From positions 1,302,001-1,366,000 of the forward strand of contig NW_027480423.1 of the NCBI RefSeq assembly GCF_051401765.1: a stretch of 64,000 nt of DNA, in the 5' to 3' direction. Positions 35,897-49,440 of this stretch are shown here, one piece after another. The stretch is from Calliopsis andreniformis (taxonomy: Eukaryota > Arthropoda > Insecta > Hymenoptera > Andrenidae). The translations under genes were made by a program, and so were the position numbers. The notes beneath the pieces were generated by a model. That model did no database searches and had not been told where the DNA came from. It saw nothing but the letters and a program-made list of their open reading frames with translations. The first letter of the stretch is position 1. Every line of letters begins with the position of its first letter.

Positions 35897-38221
35897 ATCG
35901 TATAAAACGAATAATTGCAACCAGTGTGAAAGTTATGGTCATTTCTACATTCCGAGCAACCTAGGATTCACTCTAGGGCGTTGCTCCACCAGATCGAATA
36001 GTTAGGTCCTTAGAAGTAAACGCCAGAAGCATAAAATACGATATAAATACAACAGCTTTTCCATTGTATAAAAGGAATAATTGCAAACAGTGTGAAAGTA
36101 ATGGTCATTTCTACGTTCCAGGCAAGCTAGGCTTCACCCTAGGGCGTTGCTCCAACTGATTGAATAGTTAGGGCCTTAGAAGTCAACGCCCGAAGCATAA
36201 AATGCAATAAAAATACAACAGTGTTTCCATCGTATAAAACGAATAATTGCAACCAGTATGAAACTTATGGTCATTTCTACTTTCCGAGCAAGCTAGGCTT
36301 CACCCTAGGGCGTTCCTCCAACAGATTGAATAGTTAGGACCTTAGAAGTGAACGCCCGAACCATAAAATGCAAAAAAAATACAACAGTGTTTCCATCATA
36401 TAACAGGAATAATTGCAACCAGTTTGAAAGTGATGGACAATTCTACGTTCCGGGCAAACTAGGCTTCTATCTAGGGCGTTGCTCCACCAGATCGAATAGA
36501 TAGTGCCTTAGAAGTCAACGCCAGAAGCATAAAACACAATATAAATACAACAGTTTTTCCATCGTATAAAACGAATAATTGCAACCAGTATGAAACTTAT
36601 GGTCATTTCTACTTTCCGAGCAACCTAGGCTTCACCCTAGGGCCTTGCTCCAACAGATTGAATAGTTAGGGCCTTAGAAGTCAAAGCCCGAACCATAAAA
36701 TGCAAAAAAAATACAACAGTGTTACCATCATATAACAGGAATAATTGCGACCAATTAGGAAAGTGATGGCCAATTCTACGTTCCGGGCAACCTAGGCTTC
36801 ACTCTAGGGCGTTGCTCCAACAGATTGAATAGTTAGGACCTTAGAAGTGAACGGCCGAACCATAAAATGCAAAAAAAATACAACAATGTTTCCATCATAT
36901 AACAGGAATAATTTCGACCAGTTTGAAAGTGATGGCCAATTCTACGTTCCGGGCAACCTAGGCTTCACTCTAGGGCGTTGCTCCACCAGATCGAATAGTT
37001 AGTGCCTTAGAAGTCAACGCCAGAAGCATAAAATACAATATAAATACAACAGTTTTTCCATCGTATGAAACAAATAATTGCAACCAGTATGAAACATATG
37101 GTTATTTCTACTTTCCGAGCAACCTAGGCTTCACCCTAGGGCGTTCGTCCAACGGATTGAATAGTTAGGGCCTTAGAAGTCAACGCCCGAACCATAAAAT
37201 GCAAAAAAAATACATCAGTGTTTCCATCATATAACAAAAATAATTGCAACCAGTTTGAAAGTGATGGCCAATTCTACGTTCCGGGCACCCTAGGTTTCAC
37301 TCCAGTGCGTTGCTCCACCAGGCCGAATGGTTACGGCCTAAGAACTCAACGCCAGAAGCATAAAATACGATATAAACACAACAGCTTTTCCATCGTATAA
37401 AACGAATAATTGCAACCAGTATGAAACTTATGTTCATTTCTACTTTCCGAGCAAGCTAGGCTTCACCCTAGGGCGTTGCTCCAACGGATTGAATAGTTAG
37501 GGCCTTAGAACTCAACGCCCGAACCATAAAATGCAAAACAAATACAACAGCGTTTCCATCGTATAAAACGAATAATTGCAACAAGTGTGAATGTTAAGGT
37601 CACTTCTACATTCCGAAAAACCTAGGCTTCACTCTAGGGCGTTGCTCCACCAGATCGAATAGTTAGTGCCTTAGAAGTCAACACCAGAAGCATAAAATAC
37701 AATATAAATACAACAGCTTTTCCATCGTATAAAACGAATAATTGCAACCAGTATGAAACTTATTGTCATTTCTACTTTCCGAGCAGCCTAGGCTTCACCC
37801 TAGGGCGTTGCTCCAACATATTGAATAGTTAGGGCCTTAGAAGTCTACGACCGAACCATAAAATACAAACAAAATGCAACAGTGTTTCCATCATATAACA
37901 GGAATAATTTCGACCTGTTTGAAGATGATGGCCAATTCTACGTTCCGGGCAACCTAGGCTTCACTCTAGGGCGTTGCTCCACCAGATCGAATAGTTAGTG
38001 CCTTAGAAGTCAACGCCAGAAGCATAAAATACGATGTAAATACAACAGCTCTTCCATCGTATAAAACGAATAATTGCAACCAGTGTGAAAGTAATGGTCA
38101 TTCCTACGTTCCGAGCACCCTAGGCGTCACTCTAGGGCGTTCCTCCACCACATCTAATAGCTACGGCCTTAGAAGTCAACGCCAGAGGCATAAAGTACAA
38201 TATATATACAACGGCGTTTCC
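35897..38221 (+). repeat. 2,325-bp higher-order repeat, unit 1 (14 monomers)
   Basis: The unit repeats at 2,325 bp (14 x 166 + 1). The extra base lies in the GCGACCAATTAGGAAAG monomer (36,747 and 39,072). Markers are CCATTGTATAAAAGG (36,061, 38,386, 40,711), CAAACTAGGCTTCTATC, GTTCGTCCAACGG, AATACATCAGTG, CCAGGCCGAATGGTTACGG and GACCTGTTTGAAGATGATGG. It has the same monomer count as the 15.4-20.1 kb unit but different monomers. Confidence 0.88.
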
Positions 38222-40546
38222 ATCGTATAAAACGAATAATTGCAACCAGTGTGAAAGTTATGGTCATTTCTACATTCCGAGCAACCTAGGATTCACTCTA
38301 GGGCGTTGCTCCACCAGATCGAATAGTTAGGTCCTTAGAAGTAAACGCCAGAAGCATAAAATACGATATAAATACAACAGCTTTTCCATTGTATAAAAGG
38401 AATAATTGCAAACAGTGTGAAAGTAATGGTCATTTCTACGTTCCAGGCAAGCTAGGCTTCACCCTAGGGCGTTGCTCCAACTGATTGAATAGTTAGGGCC
38501 TTAGAAGTCAAAGCCCGAAGCATAAAATGCAATAAAAATACAACAGTGTTTCCATCGTATAAAACGAATAATTGCAACCAGTATGAAACTTATGGTCATT
38601 TCTACTTTCCGAGCAAGCTAGGCTTCACCCTAGGGCGTTCCTCCAACAGATTGAATAGTTAGGACCTTAGAAGTGAACGCCCGAACCATAAAATGCAAAA
38701 AAAATACAACAGTGTTTCCAGCATATAACAGGAATAATTGCAACCGGTTTGAAAGTGATGGACAATTCTACGTTCCGGGCAAACTAGGCTTCTATCTAGG
38801 GCGTTGCTCCACCAGATCGAATAGATAGTGCCTTAGAAGTCAACGCCAGAAGCATAAAACACAATATAAATACAACAGTTTTTCCATCGTATAAAACGAA
38901 TAATTGCAACCAGTATGAAACTTATGGTCATTTCTACTTTCCGAGCAACCTAGGCTTCACCCTAGGGCCTTGCTCCAACAGATTGAATAGTTAGGGCCTT
39001 AGAAGTCAAAGCCCGAACCATAAAATGCAAAAAAAATACAACAGTGTTACCATCATATAACAGGAATAATTGCGACCAATTAGGAAAGTGATGGCCAATT
39101 CTACGTTCCGGGCAACCTAGGCTTCACTCTAGGGCGTTGCTCCAACAGATTGAATAGTTAGGACCTTAGAAGTGAACGGCCGAACCATAAAATGCAAAAA
39201 AAATACAACAGTGTTTCCATCATATAACAGGAATAATTTCGACCAGTTTGAAAGTGATGGCCAATTCTACGTTCCGGGCAACCTAGGCTTCACTCTAGGG
39301 CGTTGCTCCACCAGATCGAATAGTTAGTGCCTTAGAAATCAACGCCAGAAGCATAAAATACAATATAAATACAACAGTTTTTCCATCGTATGAAACAAAT
39401 AATTGCAACCAGTATGAAACATATGGTTATTTCTACTTTCCGAGCAACCTAGGCTTCACCCTAGGGCGTTCGTCCAACGGATTGAATAGTTAGGGCCTTA
39501 GAAGTCAACGCCCGAACCATAAAATGCAAAAAAAATACATCAGTGTTTCCATCATATAACAAAAATAATTGCAACCAGTTTGAAAGTGATGGCCAATTCT
39601 ACGTTCCGGGCAACCTAGGTTTCACTCCAGTGCGTTGCTCCACCAGGCCGAATGGTTACGGCCTAAGAACTCAACGCCAGAAGCATAAAATACGATATAA
39701 ACACAACAGCTTTTCCATCGTATAAAACGAATAATTGCAACCAGTATGAAACTTATGTTCATTTCTACTTTCCGAGCAAGCTAGGCTTCACCCTAGGGCG
39801 TTGCTCCAACGGATTGAATAGTTAGGGCCTTAGAACTCAACGCCCGAACCATAAAATGCAAAACAAATACAACAGCGTTTCCATCGTATAAAACGAATAA
39901 TTGCAACAAGTGTGAATGTTAAGGTCACTTCTACATTCCGAAAAACCTAGGCTTCACTCTAGGGCGTTGCTCCACCAGATCGAATAGTTAGTGCCTTAGA
40001 AGTCAACACCAGAAGCATAAAATACAATATAAATACAACAGCTTTTCCATCGTATAAAACGAATAATTGCAACCAGTATGAAACTTATTGTCATTTCTAC
40101 TTTCCGAGCAGCCTAGGCTTCACCCTAGGGCGTTGCTCCAACATATTGAATAGTTAGGGCCTTAGAAGTCTACGACCGAACCATAAAATACAAACAAAAT
40201 GCAACAGTGTTTCCATCATATAACAGGAATAATTTCGACCTGTTTGAAGATGATGGCCAATTCTACGTTCCGGGCAACCTAGGCTTCACTCTAGGGCGTT
40301 GCTCCACCAGATCGAATAGTTAGTGCCTTAGAAGTCAACGCCAGAAGCATAAAATACGATGTAAATACAACAGCTCTTCCATCGTATAAAACGAATAATT
40401 GCAACCAGTGTGAAAGTAATGGTCATTCCTACGTTCCGAGCACCCTAGGCGTCACTCTAGGGCGTTCCTCCACCACATCTAATAGCTACGGCCTTAGAAG
40501 TCAACGCCAGAGGCATAAAGTACAATATATATACAACGGCGTTTCC
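38222..40546 (+). repeat. 2,325-bp higher-order repeat, unit 2 (14 monomers)
   Basis: This is the second copy of 35,897-38,221. Small differences noticed are GTGTTTCCAGCATATAAC near 38,711 against GTGTTTCCATCATATAAC near 36,386, CAACCGGTTTG against CAACCAGTTTG, TAGAAATCAACG near 39,337 against TAGAAGTCAACG, and GGCACCCTAGG near 37,284 against GGCAACCTAGG in this copy. Confidence 0.88.
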
Positions 40547-40938
40547 ATCGTATAAAACGAATAATTGCAACCAGTGTGAAAGTTATGGTCATTTCTACAT
40601 TCCGAGCAACCTAGGATTCACTCTAGGGCGTTGCTCCACCAGATCGAATAGTTAGGTCCTTAGAAGTAAACGCCAGAAGCATAAAATACGATATAAATAC
40701 AACAGCTTTTCCATTGTATAAAAGGAATAATTGCAAACAGTGTGAAAGTAATGGTCATTTCTACGTTCCAGGCAAGCTAGGCTTCACCCTAGGGCGTTGC
40801 TCCAACTGATTGAATAGTTAGGGCCTTAGAAGTCAAAGCCCGAAGCATAAAATGCAATAAAAATACAACAGTGTTTCCATCGTATAAAACGAATAATTGC
40901 AACCAGTATGAAACTTATGGTCATTTCTACTTTCCGAG
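40547..40938 (+). repeat. 2,325-bp higher-order repeat, unit 3 (truncated, about 2.4 monomers)
   Basis: The third copy runs only to about 40,938. There GAGCAACCTAGGCTTCACTC replaces the GAGCAAGCTAGGCTTCACCC found in the first two. The switch is inside a monomer and in register. Confidence 0.75.
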
Positions 40939-41180
40939 CAACCTAGGCTTCACTCTAGGGCGTTGCTCCAACAGATTGAATGGTTAGGACCTTAGAAGTG
41001 AACGGCCGAACCATAAAATGCAAAAAAAATACAACAGTGTTTCCATCATATAACAGGAATAATTTCGACCAGTTTGAAAGTGATGGCCAATTCTACGTTC
41101 CGGGCAACCTAGGCTTCACTCTAGGGCGTTGCTCCACCAGATCGAATAGTTAGTGCCTTAGAAGTCAACGCCAGAAGCAT
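40939..41180 (+). repeat. Linking monomers after the 14-monomer tandem
   Basis: About 1.5 monomers joining the truncated third 14-monomer unit to the block shared with 25.6-27.5 kb. They contain GGTTAGGACCTTAGAAGTG and an A8-tract monomer with CGACCAGTTTGAAAGTG. Nothing else is seen. Confidence 0.6.
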
Positions 41181-43128
41181 AAAATACAATATAAATACAA
41201 CAGCTTTTCCATCGTATAAAAGGATTAATTGCAACCAGTTTGAACGTGATGGTCATTTCTCCTTTCCGGGCAACCTAGGCTTCACTCTAGGGCGTTGCTC
41301 CACTAGATCGAATAGTTAATGCCGTAGAAGTCAACGCCAGAAGCATAAAATACAATATAAATACAACAGTTTTTACATCGCATGAAACAAATAATTGCAA
41401 TCAGTATGAAACTTATGGTCATTTCTACGTTCCGAGCAACCTAAGCTTCACCCTGGGGCGTTGCTCCAACGGATTGAATAGTTAGGGCCTTAGAAGTCAA
41501 TGCCCGAACCATAAAATGCAAAAAAAATACAACAGCGTTTCCATCATATAACAGGAATAATTGCAACCAGTTTGAAAGTGATGGCCAATTCTACGTTCCG
41601 GGCAACCTAGGCTTTACTCTAGGGCGTTGCTCCACCAGATCGAATAGTTAGTGCCTTAGAAGTCAACGCCAGAAGCATAAAATACGATGTAAATACAACA
41701 GCTCTTCCATCGTATAGAACGAATAATTGCAACCAGTGTGAAAGTAATGGTCATTCCTACGTTCCGAGCACCCTAGGCGTCACTCTAGGGCGTTCCTCCA
41801 CCACATCTAATAGCTACGGCCTTAAAAGTCAACGCCAGAGGCATAATCGTACAATATATATACAACGGCGTTTCCATCGTATAAAACGAATAATTGCAAC
41901 CAGTGTGAAAGTTATGGTCATTTCTACATTCCCAGCAACCTAGGATTCACTCTAGGGCGTTGCTCCACCAGATCGAATAGTTAGGTCCTTAGAAGTAAAC
42001 GCCAGAAGCATAAAATACAATATAAATACAACAGTTTTTCCATCGTATAAAACGAATAATTGCAACCAGTATGAAACTTATGGTCATTTCTACTTTCCGA
42101 GCAAGTTAGGCTTCCCCCTAGGGCGTTGCTCCAACAGATTGAATGGTTAGGGCCTTAGAAGTCAACGCCCGAAGCATAAAATGCAATAAAAATACAACAG
42201 TGTTTCGATCGTATAAAACGAATAATTGCAACCAGTATGAAACTTATGGTCATTTCTACTTTCCGAGCAAGCTAGGCTTCACCATAGGGCGTTGCTCCAC
42301 CAGATAGAATAGTTAGTGCCTTAGAAGTCAACGCCAGAGGCATAAAGTACAATATAAATACAACAGCGTTTCCATCGTCTAAAACGAATAATTGCAACCA
42401 GTGTGAAAGTTATGGTCATTTCTACATTCCGAGCAACCTAGGATTCACTCTAGGGCGTTGCTCCACCAGATCGAATAGTTAGGTCCTTAGATATAAACGC
42501 CAGAAGCATAAAATACGATATAAATACAACAGCTTTTCCATCGTATAAAACGAATAATTGCAACCCGTGTGAAAGTAATGGTCATTTCTACGTTCCGAGC
42601 ACCCTAGGCGTCACTCTAGGGCGTTGCTCCACCACATCTAATAGCTATGGCCTTAGAAGTCAACGCCAGAGGCATAAAGTACAATATAAATACAACAGCG
42701 TTTCCATCGTATAAAACGAATAATTGCAACCAGTGTGAAAGTTATGGTCATTTCTACATTCCGAGCAACCTAGGATTCACTTTAGGGCGTTGCTCCACCA
42801 GATCGAATAGTTAGGTCCTTAGAAGTAAACGCCAGCAGCATAAAATACGATATAAATACAACAGCTTTTCCATCGTATAAAAGGAATAATTGCAAACAGT
42901 GTGAAAGTAATGGTCATTTCTACGTTCCGGGCAAGCTAGGCTTCACCCTAGGCTGTTGTTCCACCAGATCAAATAGTTAGGGCCTAAGAAGTGAACGCCA
43001 GAAGCATAAAATGCAATAAAAATACAACAGTTTTTCCATCGTATAACAAGATTAAATGCAACCAGTTTGAAAGTGATGGTAATTTGTCCTTTCCGGGCAA
43101 CCTAGGCTTCACTCTAGGGCGTTGCTCC
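41181..43128 (+). repeat. 12-monomer block, copy of 25,571-27,519
   Basis: This is the second copy of the 94-monomer-offset pair. It has its own changes: TTTTTACATCGCATG near 41,371, GGCATAATCGTACAATA near 41,841 (one extra base), CATTCCCAGCAACC near 41,927 and AGATTAAATGC near 43,049. At about 43,128 it switches to the sequence type found at 34,494. Confidence 0.75.
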
Positions 43129-44566
43129 ACCAGATCGAATATTTAGGTCCTTAGACGTAAACAACAGAAGCATAAAATACGATATAAATACAACAGCATT
43201 TCCATCGTATAAAACGAATAATTGCATCCAGTGTGAAAGTTATGGTCATTTCTACATTCCGAGCAACCTAGGATTCCCTCTTGTGCGTTGCTCCACCAGA
43301 TAGAATAGTTAGTGCCTTAGAAGTCAACGCCAGAGGCATAAAATACAGTATAAATCCAACAGTTTTTCCATCGTATAAAACGAATAATTGCAACCAGTAT
43401 GAAACTTATGGTCATTTCTACTTTTCGAGCAAGTTAGGCTTCACCCTAGGGCGTTGCTCCAACAGATTGAATGGTTAGGGCCTTAGAAGTCAACGCCCGA
43501 AGCATAAAATGCAATAAAAATACAACAGTGTTTCCATCGTATAAAACGAATAATTGCAACCAGTATGAAACTTATGGTCATTTCTACTTTCCGAGCAAGC
43601 TAGGATTCACCATAGGGCGTTGCTCCACCAGATAGAATAGTTAGTGCCTTAGAAGTCAACGCCAGAGGCATAAAGTACAATATAAATACAACAGCGTTTC
43701 CATCGTCTAAAACGAATAATTGCAACCAGTGTGAAAGTTATGGTCATTTCTATATTCCGAGCAACCTAGGATTCACTCTAGGGCGTTGCTCCACCAGATC
43801 GAATAGTTAGGTCCTTAGAAGTAAACGCCAGAAGCATAAAATACGATATAAATACAACAGCTTTTCCATCGTATAAAACGAATAATTGCAACCAGTGTGA
43901 AAGTAATGGTCATTGCTACGTTCCGAGCACCCTAGGCGTCACTCTAGGGCGTTGCTCCACCACATCGAATAGCTATGGCCTTAGAAGTCAACGCCAGAGG
44001 CATAAAGTACAATATAAATACAACAGCGTTTCCATGGTATAAAACGAATAATTGCAACCAGTGTGAAAGTTATGGTCATTTCTACATTCCGAGCAACCTA
44101 GGATTCACTCTAGGGCGTTGCTCCACCAGATCGAATAGTTAGGTGCTTAGAAGTAAACGACAGAAGCATAAAATACGATATAAATACAACAGCATTTCCA
44201 TCGTATAAAACGAATAATTGCAACCAGTATGAAACTTATGGTCATTTCTACTTTCCGAGCAACCTAGGCTTCACCCTAGGGCGCTGCTCCAACAGATTGA
44301 ATAGTTAGGGCCTTAGAAGTCAACGCCCGAACCATAAAATGCAAAAAAAATACAACACTGTTTCCATCATATAACAGGAATAATTTCGACCAGTTTGAAA
44401 GTGATGGCCAATTCTACGTTCCGGGCAACCTAGGCTTCACTCTAGGGCGTTTCTCCACCAGATCGAATAGTTGGTGCCTTAGAAGTCAACGCCAGAAGCA
44501 TAAAATACGATGTAAATACAACAGCTCTTCCATCGTATAAAACGAATAATTGCAACCAGTGTGAAA
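43129..44566 (+). repeat. 9-monomer block, copy of 34,494-35,931
   Basis: This matches 34,494-35,931 at 8,635 bp (52 monomers plus indels) and recurs in part in the 6,808-bp units from 48,207, at 4,981 bp (30 monomers plus one). Markers are AATATTTAGGTCCTTAGACG, GGATTCCCTCTTGTGCG (TAGTGCG elsewhere), TCTATATTCCGAGC and GGTCATTGCTACG. It is an intermediate stage in the history of the right-hand repeat. Confidence 0.7.
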
Positions 44567-46505
44567 GTAATGGTCATTCCTACGTTCCGAGCACCCTAGG
44601 CGTCACTCTAGGGCGTTGCTCCACCACATCTAATAGCTACGGCCTTAGAAGTCAACGCCAGAGGCATAAAGTACAATATATATACAACAGCGTTTCCATC
44701 GTATAAAACGAATAATTGCAACCAGTGTGAAAGTTATGGTCATTTCTACATTCCGAGCAACCTAGGATTCACTCTAGGGCGTTGCTCCACCAGATCGAAT
44801 AGTTAGGTCCTTAGAAGTAAACGCCAGAAGCATAAAATACAATATAAATACAACAGTTTTTCCATCGTATAAAACGAATAATTGCAACCAGTATGAAACT
44901 TATGGTCATTTCTACTTTGCGAGCAAGTTAGGCTTCACCCTAGGGCGTTGCTCCAACAGATTGAATGGTTAGGGCCTTAGAAGTCAACGCCCGAACCATA
45001 AAATACAAAAAAAATGCAACAGTGTTTCCATCATATAACAGGAATAATTTCGACCAGTTTGAAGATGATGGCCAATTCTACGTTCCGGGCAACCTAGGCT
45101 TCACTCTAGGGCGTTGCTCCACCAGTTCGAATAGTTAGTGCCTTAGAAGTCAACGCCAGAAGCATAAAATACGATGTAAATACAACAGCTCTTCCATCGT
45201 ATAAAACGAATAATTGCAACCAGTGTGAAAGTAATGGTCATTCCTACGTCCCGAGCACCCTAGGCGTCACTCTAGGGCGTTCCTCCACCACATCTAATTG
45301 CTACGGCCTTAGAAGTCAACGCCAGAGGCATAAAGTACAATATATATACAACGGCGTTTCCATCGTATAAAACGAATAAGTGCAACCAGTGTGAAAGTTA
45401 TGGTCATTTCTACATTCCGAGCAACCTAGGATTCACTCTAGGGCGTTGCTCCACCAGATCGAATAGTTAGGTCCTTAGAAGTAAACGCCAGAAGCATAAA
45501 ATACAATATAAATACAACAGTTTTTCCATCGTATACAACGAATAATTGCAACCAGTATGAAACTTATGGTCATTTCTACATTCCGAGCAGCCTAGGATTC
45601 ACTCTAGGGCGTTGCTCCACCAGATCGAATAGTTAGCGCCTTAGAAGTCAACGCCAGGAGCATAAAATAAAATATAAATACAACAGAGTTTCCATCATAT
45701 AACAGGAATAATTGCAACCAATTTGGAAAGTGATGGCCAATTCTGCGTTCCGGGCAACCTAGGCGTCACTCTAGGGCGTTGCTCCACCATATCGAATAGT
45801 TAGTGCCTTAGAAGTCAACGCCAGAAGCATAAAATACAATATAAATACAACAGCTTTTCCATCGTATAAAACGAATAATTGCAACCAGTATGAAACTTAT
45901 GGTCATTTCTACTTTCCTAGCAACCTAGGCTTCACCCTAGGGCGTTGCTCCAATAGATTAAATAGTTAGGGCCTTAGACTCTACGCCCGAGACATAAAAT
46001 GCAAAAAAAATACAACAGTGTTTCCATCGTATAACAGGAATAATTGCTACCAGATTGAAAGTGATGGCCAATTCTACGTTCCGGGCAACCTAGGCTTCAC
46101 TATAGTGCGTTTCTCCACCAGATCGAATAGTTACCGCCTTAGAAGTCAACGCCAGAAGCATAAAGTACAATATAAATACAACAGCTTTTCCATCGTATAA
46201 AACGAATAATTGCAACCAGTGTGAAAGTTATGGTCATTGCTACATTCCGAGCAACCTAGAATTCACTCTAGGGCGTTGCTCCACCAGATCGAATAGTTAG
46301 GTCCTTAGAAGTAAACGCCAGAAGCATAAAATACGATATAACTACAACAGCGTTTCCATCGTATAAGACGAATAATTGCAACCCGTGTGAAAGTTATGGT
46401 CATTTCTACATTCCGAGCAACCTAGGATTCACTCTAGGGCGTTGCTCCACCAGATCGAATAGTTAGGTCCTTAGAAGTAAACGCCAGAAGCATAAAATAC
46501 GATAT
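44567..46505 (+). repeat. Mosaic monomers left of the 6,808-bp repeat
   Basis: About 44,990-45,490 resembles 37,850-38,350 (GTTTGAAGATGATGG, ACAACGGCGTTTCC). About 46,020-46,500 resembles the 23.8-24.5 kb neighbourhood, sharing CACTATAGTGCGTTTCTCC and GATATAACTACAACAGCG. Monomers around 45,600-46,000 carry several private changes, such as CATAAAATAAAATATAAAT, GCAACCAATTTGGAAAG (one extra base) and CCAATAGATTAAATAG. These look older and less homogenised. Confidence 0.65.
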
Positions 46506-48169
46506 AAATACAACAGTGTTTCCATCGTATAAAACGAATAATTGCAACCAGTATGAAACTTATGGTCATTTCTACTTTCCCAGCAAGCTAGGCTTCACCC
46601 TAGGGCGTTCCTCCAACAGATTGAATAGTTAGGACCTTAGAAGTGAACGCCCGAAACATAAAATGCAAAAAAAATACAACAGTGTTTCCATCATATAACA
46701 GGAATAATTGCAACCAGTTTGAAAGTGATGGACAATTCTACGTTCCGGGCAAACTAGGCTTCTATCTAGGGCGTTGCTCCTCCAGATCGAATAGATAGTG
46801 CCTTAGAAGTCAACGCCAGAAGCATAAAATACAATATAAATACAACAGTTTTTCCATCGTATAAAACGAATAATTGCAACCAGTATGAAACTTATGGTCA
46901 TTTCTACTTTCCGAGCAACCTAGGCTTCACCCTAGGGCCTTGCTCCAACAGATTGAATAGTTAGGGCCTTAGAAGTCAACGCCCGAACCATAAAATGCAA
47001 AAAAAATACAACAGTGTTACCATCATATAACAGGAATAATTGCGACCAATTAGGAAAGTGATGGCCAATTCTACGTTCCGGGCAACCTAGGCTTCACTCT
47101 AGGGCGTTGCTCCAACAGATTGAATAGTTAGGACCTTAGAAGTGAACGCCCGAACCATAAAATGCAAAAAAAATACAACAGTGTTTCCATCATATAACAG
47201 GAATAATTTCGACCAGTTTGAAAGTGATGGCCAATTCTACGTTCCGGGCAACCTAGGCTTCACTCTAGGGCGTTGCTCCACCAGATCGAATAGTTAGTGC
47301 ATTAGAAGTCAACGCCAGAAGCATAAAATACAATATAAATACAACAGTTTTTCCATCGTATGAAACCAATAATTGCAACCAGTATGAAACATATGGTCAT
47401 TTCTACTTTCCGACCAACCTAGGCTTCACCCTAGGGCGTTCGTCCAACGGATTGAATAGTTAGGGCCTTAGAAGTCAACGCCCGAACCATAAAATGCAAA
47501 AAAAATACAACAGTGTTTCCATCATATAACAAAAATAATTGCAACCAGTTTGAAAGTGATGGCCAATTCTACGTTCCGGGCAACCTAGGTTTCACTCCAG
47601 TGCGTTGCTCCACCAGGCCGAATGGTTACGGCCTAAGAACTCAACGCCAGAAGCATAAAATACGATATAAACACAACAGCTTTTCCATCGTATAAAACGA
47701 ATAATTGCAACCAGTATGAAACTTATGTTCATTTCTACTTTCCGAGCAAGCTAGGCTTCACCCTAGGGCGTTGCTCCAACAGATTGATTAGTTAGGGCCT
47801 TAGAAGACAACGCCCGAAGCATAAAATGCAATTAAAATACAACAGTGTTTCCATCATATAACAGGAATAATTGCAACCAGTTTGAAAGTGATGGCCAATT
47901 CTACGTTCCGGGAAACCTAGGCTTCACTCTAGGGCGTTGCTCCACCAGATCGAATAGTTAGTGCCTTAGAAGTCAACGCCAGAAGCATAAAATACGATAT
48001 AAATACAACAGCTTTTCCATCGTATAAAAGGATTAATTGCAACCAGTTTGAACGTGATGGTCATTTCTCCTTTCCGGGCAACCTAGGCTTCACTCTAGGG
48101 CGTTGCTCCACCAGATCGAATAGTTAGTGCCTTAGAAGTCAACGCCAGAAGCATAAAATACGATATAAA

Positions 48170-48225
48170 TACAACAGCTTTTCCATCGTATAAAAGGATT
48201 AATTGCATCCAGTGTGAAAGTTATG
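48170..48225 (+). repeat. In-register junction inside a monomer
   Basis: The left side continues a second copy of the AAAAGGATTAATTGCA monomer (the first is at about 48,025). At about 48,192-48,207 the sequence switches to the ATCCAGTGTGAAAGTTATGG type found at 43,226 and 34,590. The joined monomer keeps its normal length. The same junction is at about 55,000-55,015 in the next copy, so it predates the 6,808-bp duplication. Confidence 0.65.
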
Positions 48226-49440
48226 GTCATTTCTACATTCCGAGCAACCTACGATTCCCTCTAGTGCGTTGCTCCACCAGATAGAATAGTTAGTGCCTTA
48301 GAAGTCAACGCCAGAGGCATAAAATACAATATAAATACAACAGTCTTTCCATCGTATAAAACGAATAATTGCAACCAGTATGAAACTTATGGTCATTTCT
48401 ACTTTTCGAGCAAGTTAGGCTTCACCCTAGGGCGTTGCTCCAACAGATTGAATGGTTAGGGCCTTAGAAGTCAACGCCCGAAGCATAAAATGCAATAAAA
48501 ATACAACAGTGTTTCCATCGTATAAAACGAATAATTGCAACCAGTATGAAACTTATGGTCATTTCTACTTTCCGAGCAAGCTAGGATTCACCATAGGGCG
48601 TTGCTCCACCAGATAGAATAGTTAGTGCCTTAGAAGTCAACGCCAGAGGCATAAAGTACAACATAAATACAACAGCGTTTCCATTGTCTAAAACGAATAA
48701 TTGCAACCAGTGTGAAAGTTATGGTCATTTCTATATTCCGAGCAACCTAGGATTCACTCTAGGGCGTTGCTCCACCAGATCGAATAGTTAGGTCCTTAGA
48801 AGTAAACGCCAGAAGCATAAAATACGATATAAATACAACAGCTTTTCCATCGTATAAAACGAATAATTGCAACCAGTGTGAAAGTAATGGTCATTGCAAC
48901 GTTCCCAGCACCCTAGGCGTCACTCTAGGGCGTTGCTCCACCACATCTAATAGCTATGGCCTTAGAAGTCAACGCCAGAGGCATAAAGTACAATATAAAT
49001 ACAACAGCGTTTCCATGGTATAAAACGAATAATTGCAACCAGTGTGAAGGTTATGGTCATTTCTACATTCCGAGCAACCTAGGATTCACTCTAGGGCGTT
49101 GCTCCACCAGATCGAATAGTTAGGTCCTTAGAAGTAAACGACAGAAGCATAAAATACGATATAAATACAACAGCATTTCCATCGTATAAAACGAATAATT
49201 GCAACCAGTATGAAACTTATGGTCATTTCTACTTTCCGAGCAACCTAGGCTTCACCCTAGGGCGCTGCTCCAACAGATTGAATAGTTAGGGCCTTAGAAG
49301 TCAACGCCCGAACCATAAAATGCAAAAAAAATACAACACTGTTTCCATCATATAACAGGAATAATTTCGACCAGTTTGAAAGTGATGGCCAATTCTACGT
49401 TCCGGGCAACCTAGGCTTCACTCTAGGGCGTTGCTCCACC

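Noticed and set aside
37218..37400. 60-codon open frame recurring at 39,543, 47,513, 54,321, 61,129 and 63,453
   Set aside because: Its spacing equals the 14- and 41-monomer repeat units. Preservation reflects recent duplication of DNA, not selection on a peptide. A related frame at 46,018 differs freely in sequence.
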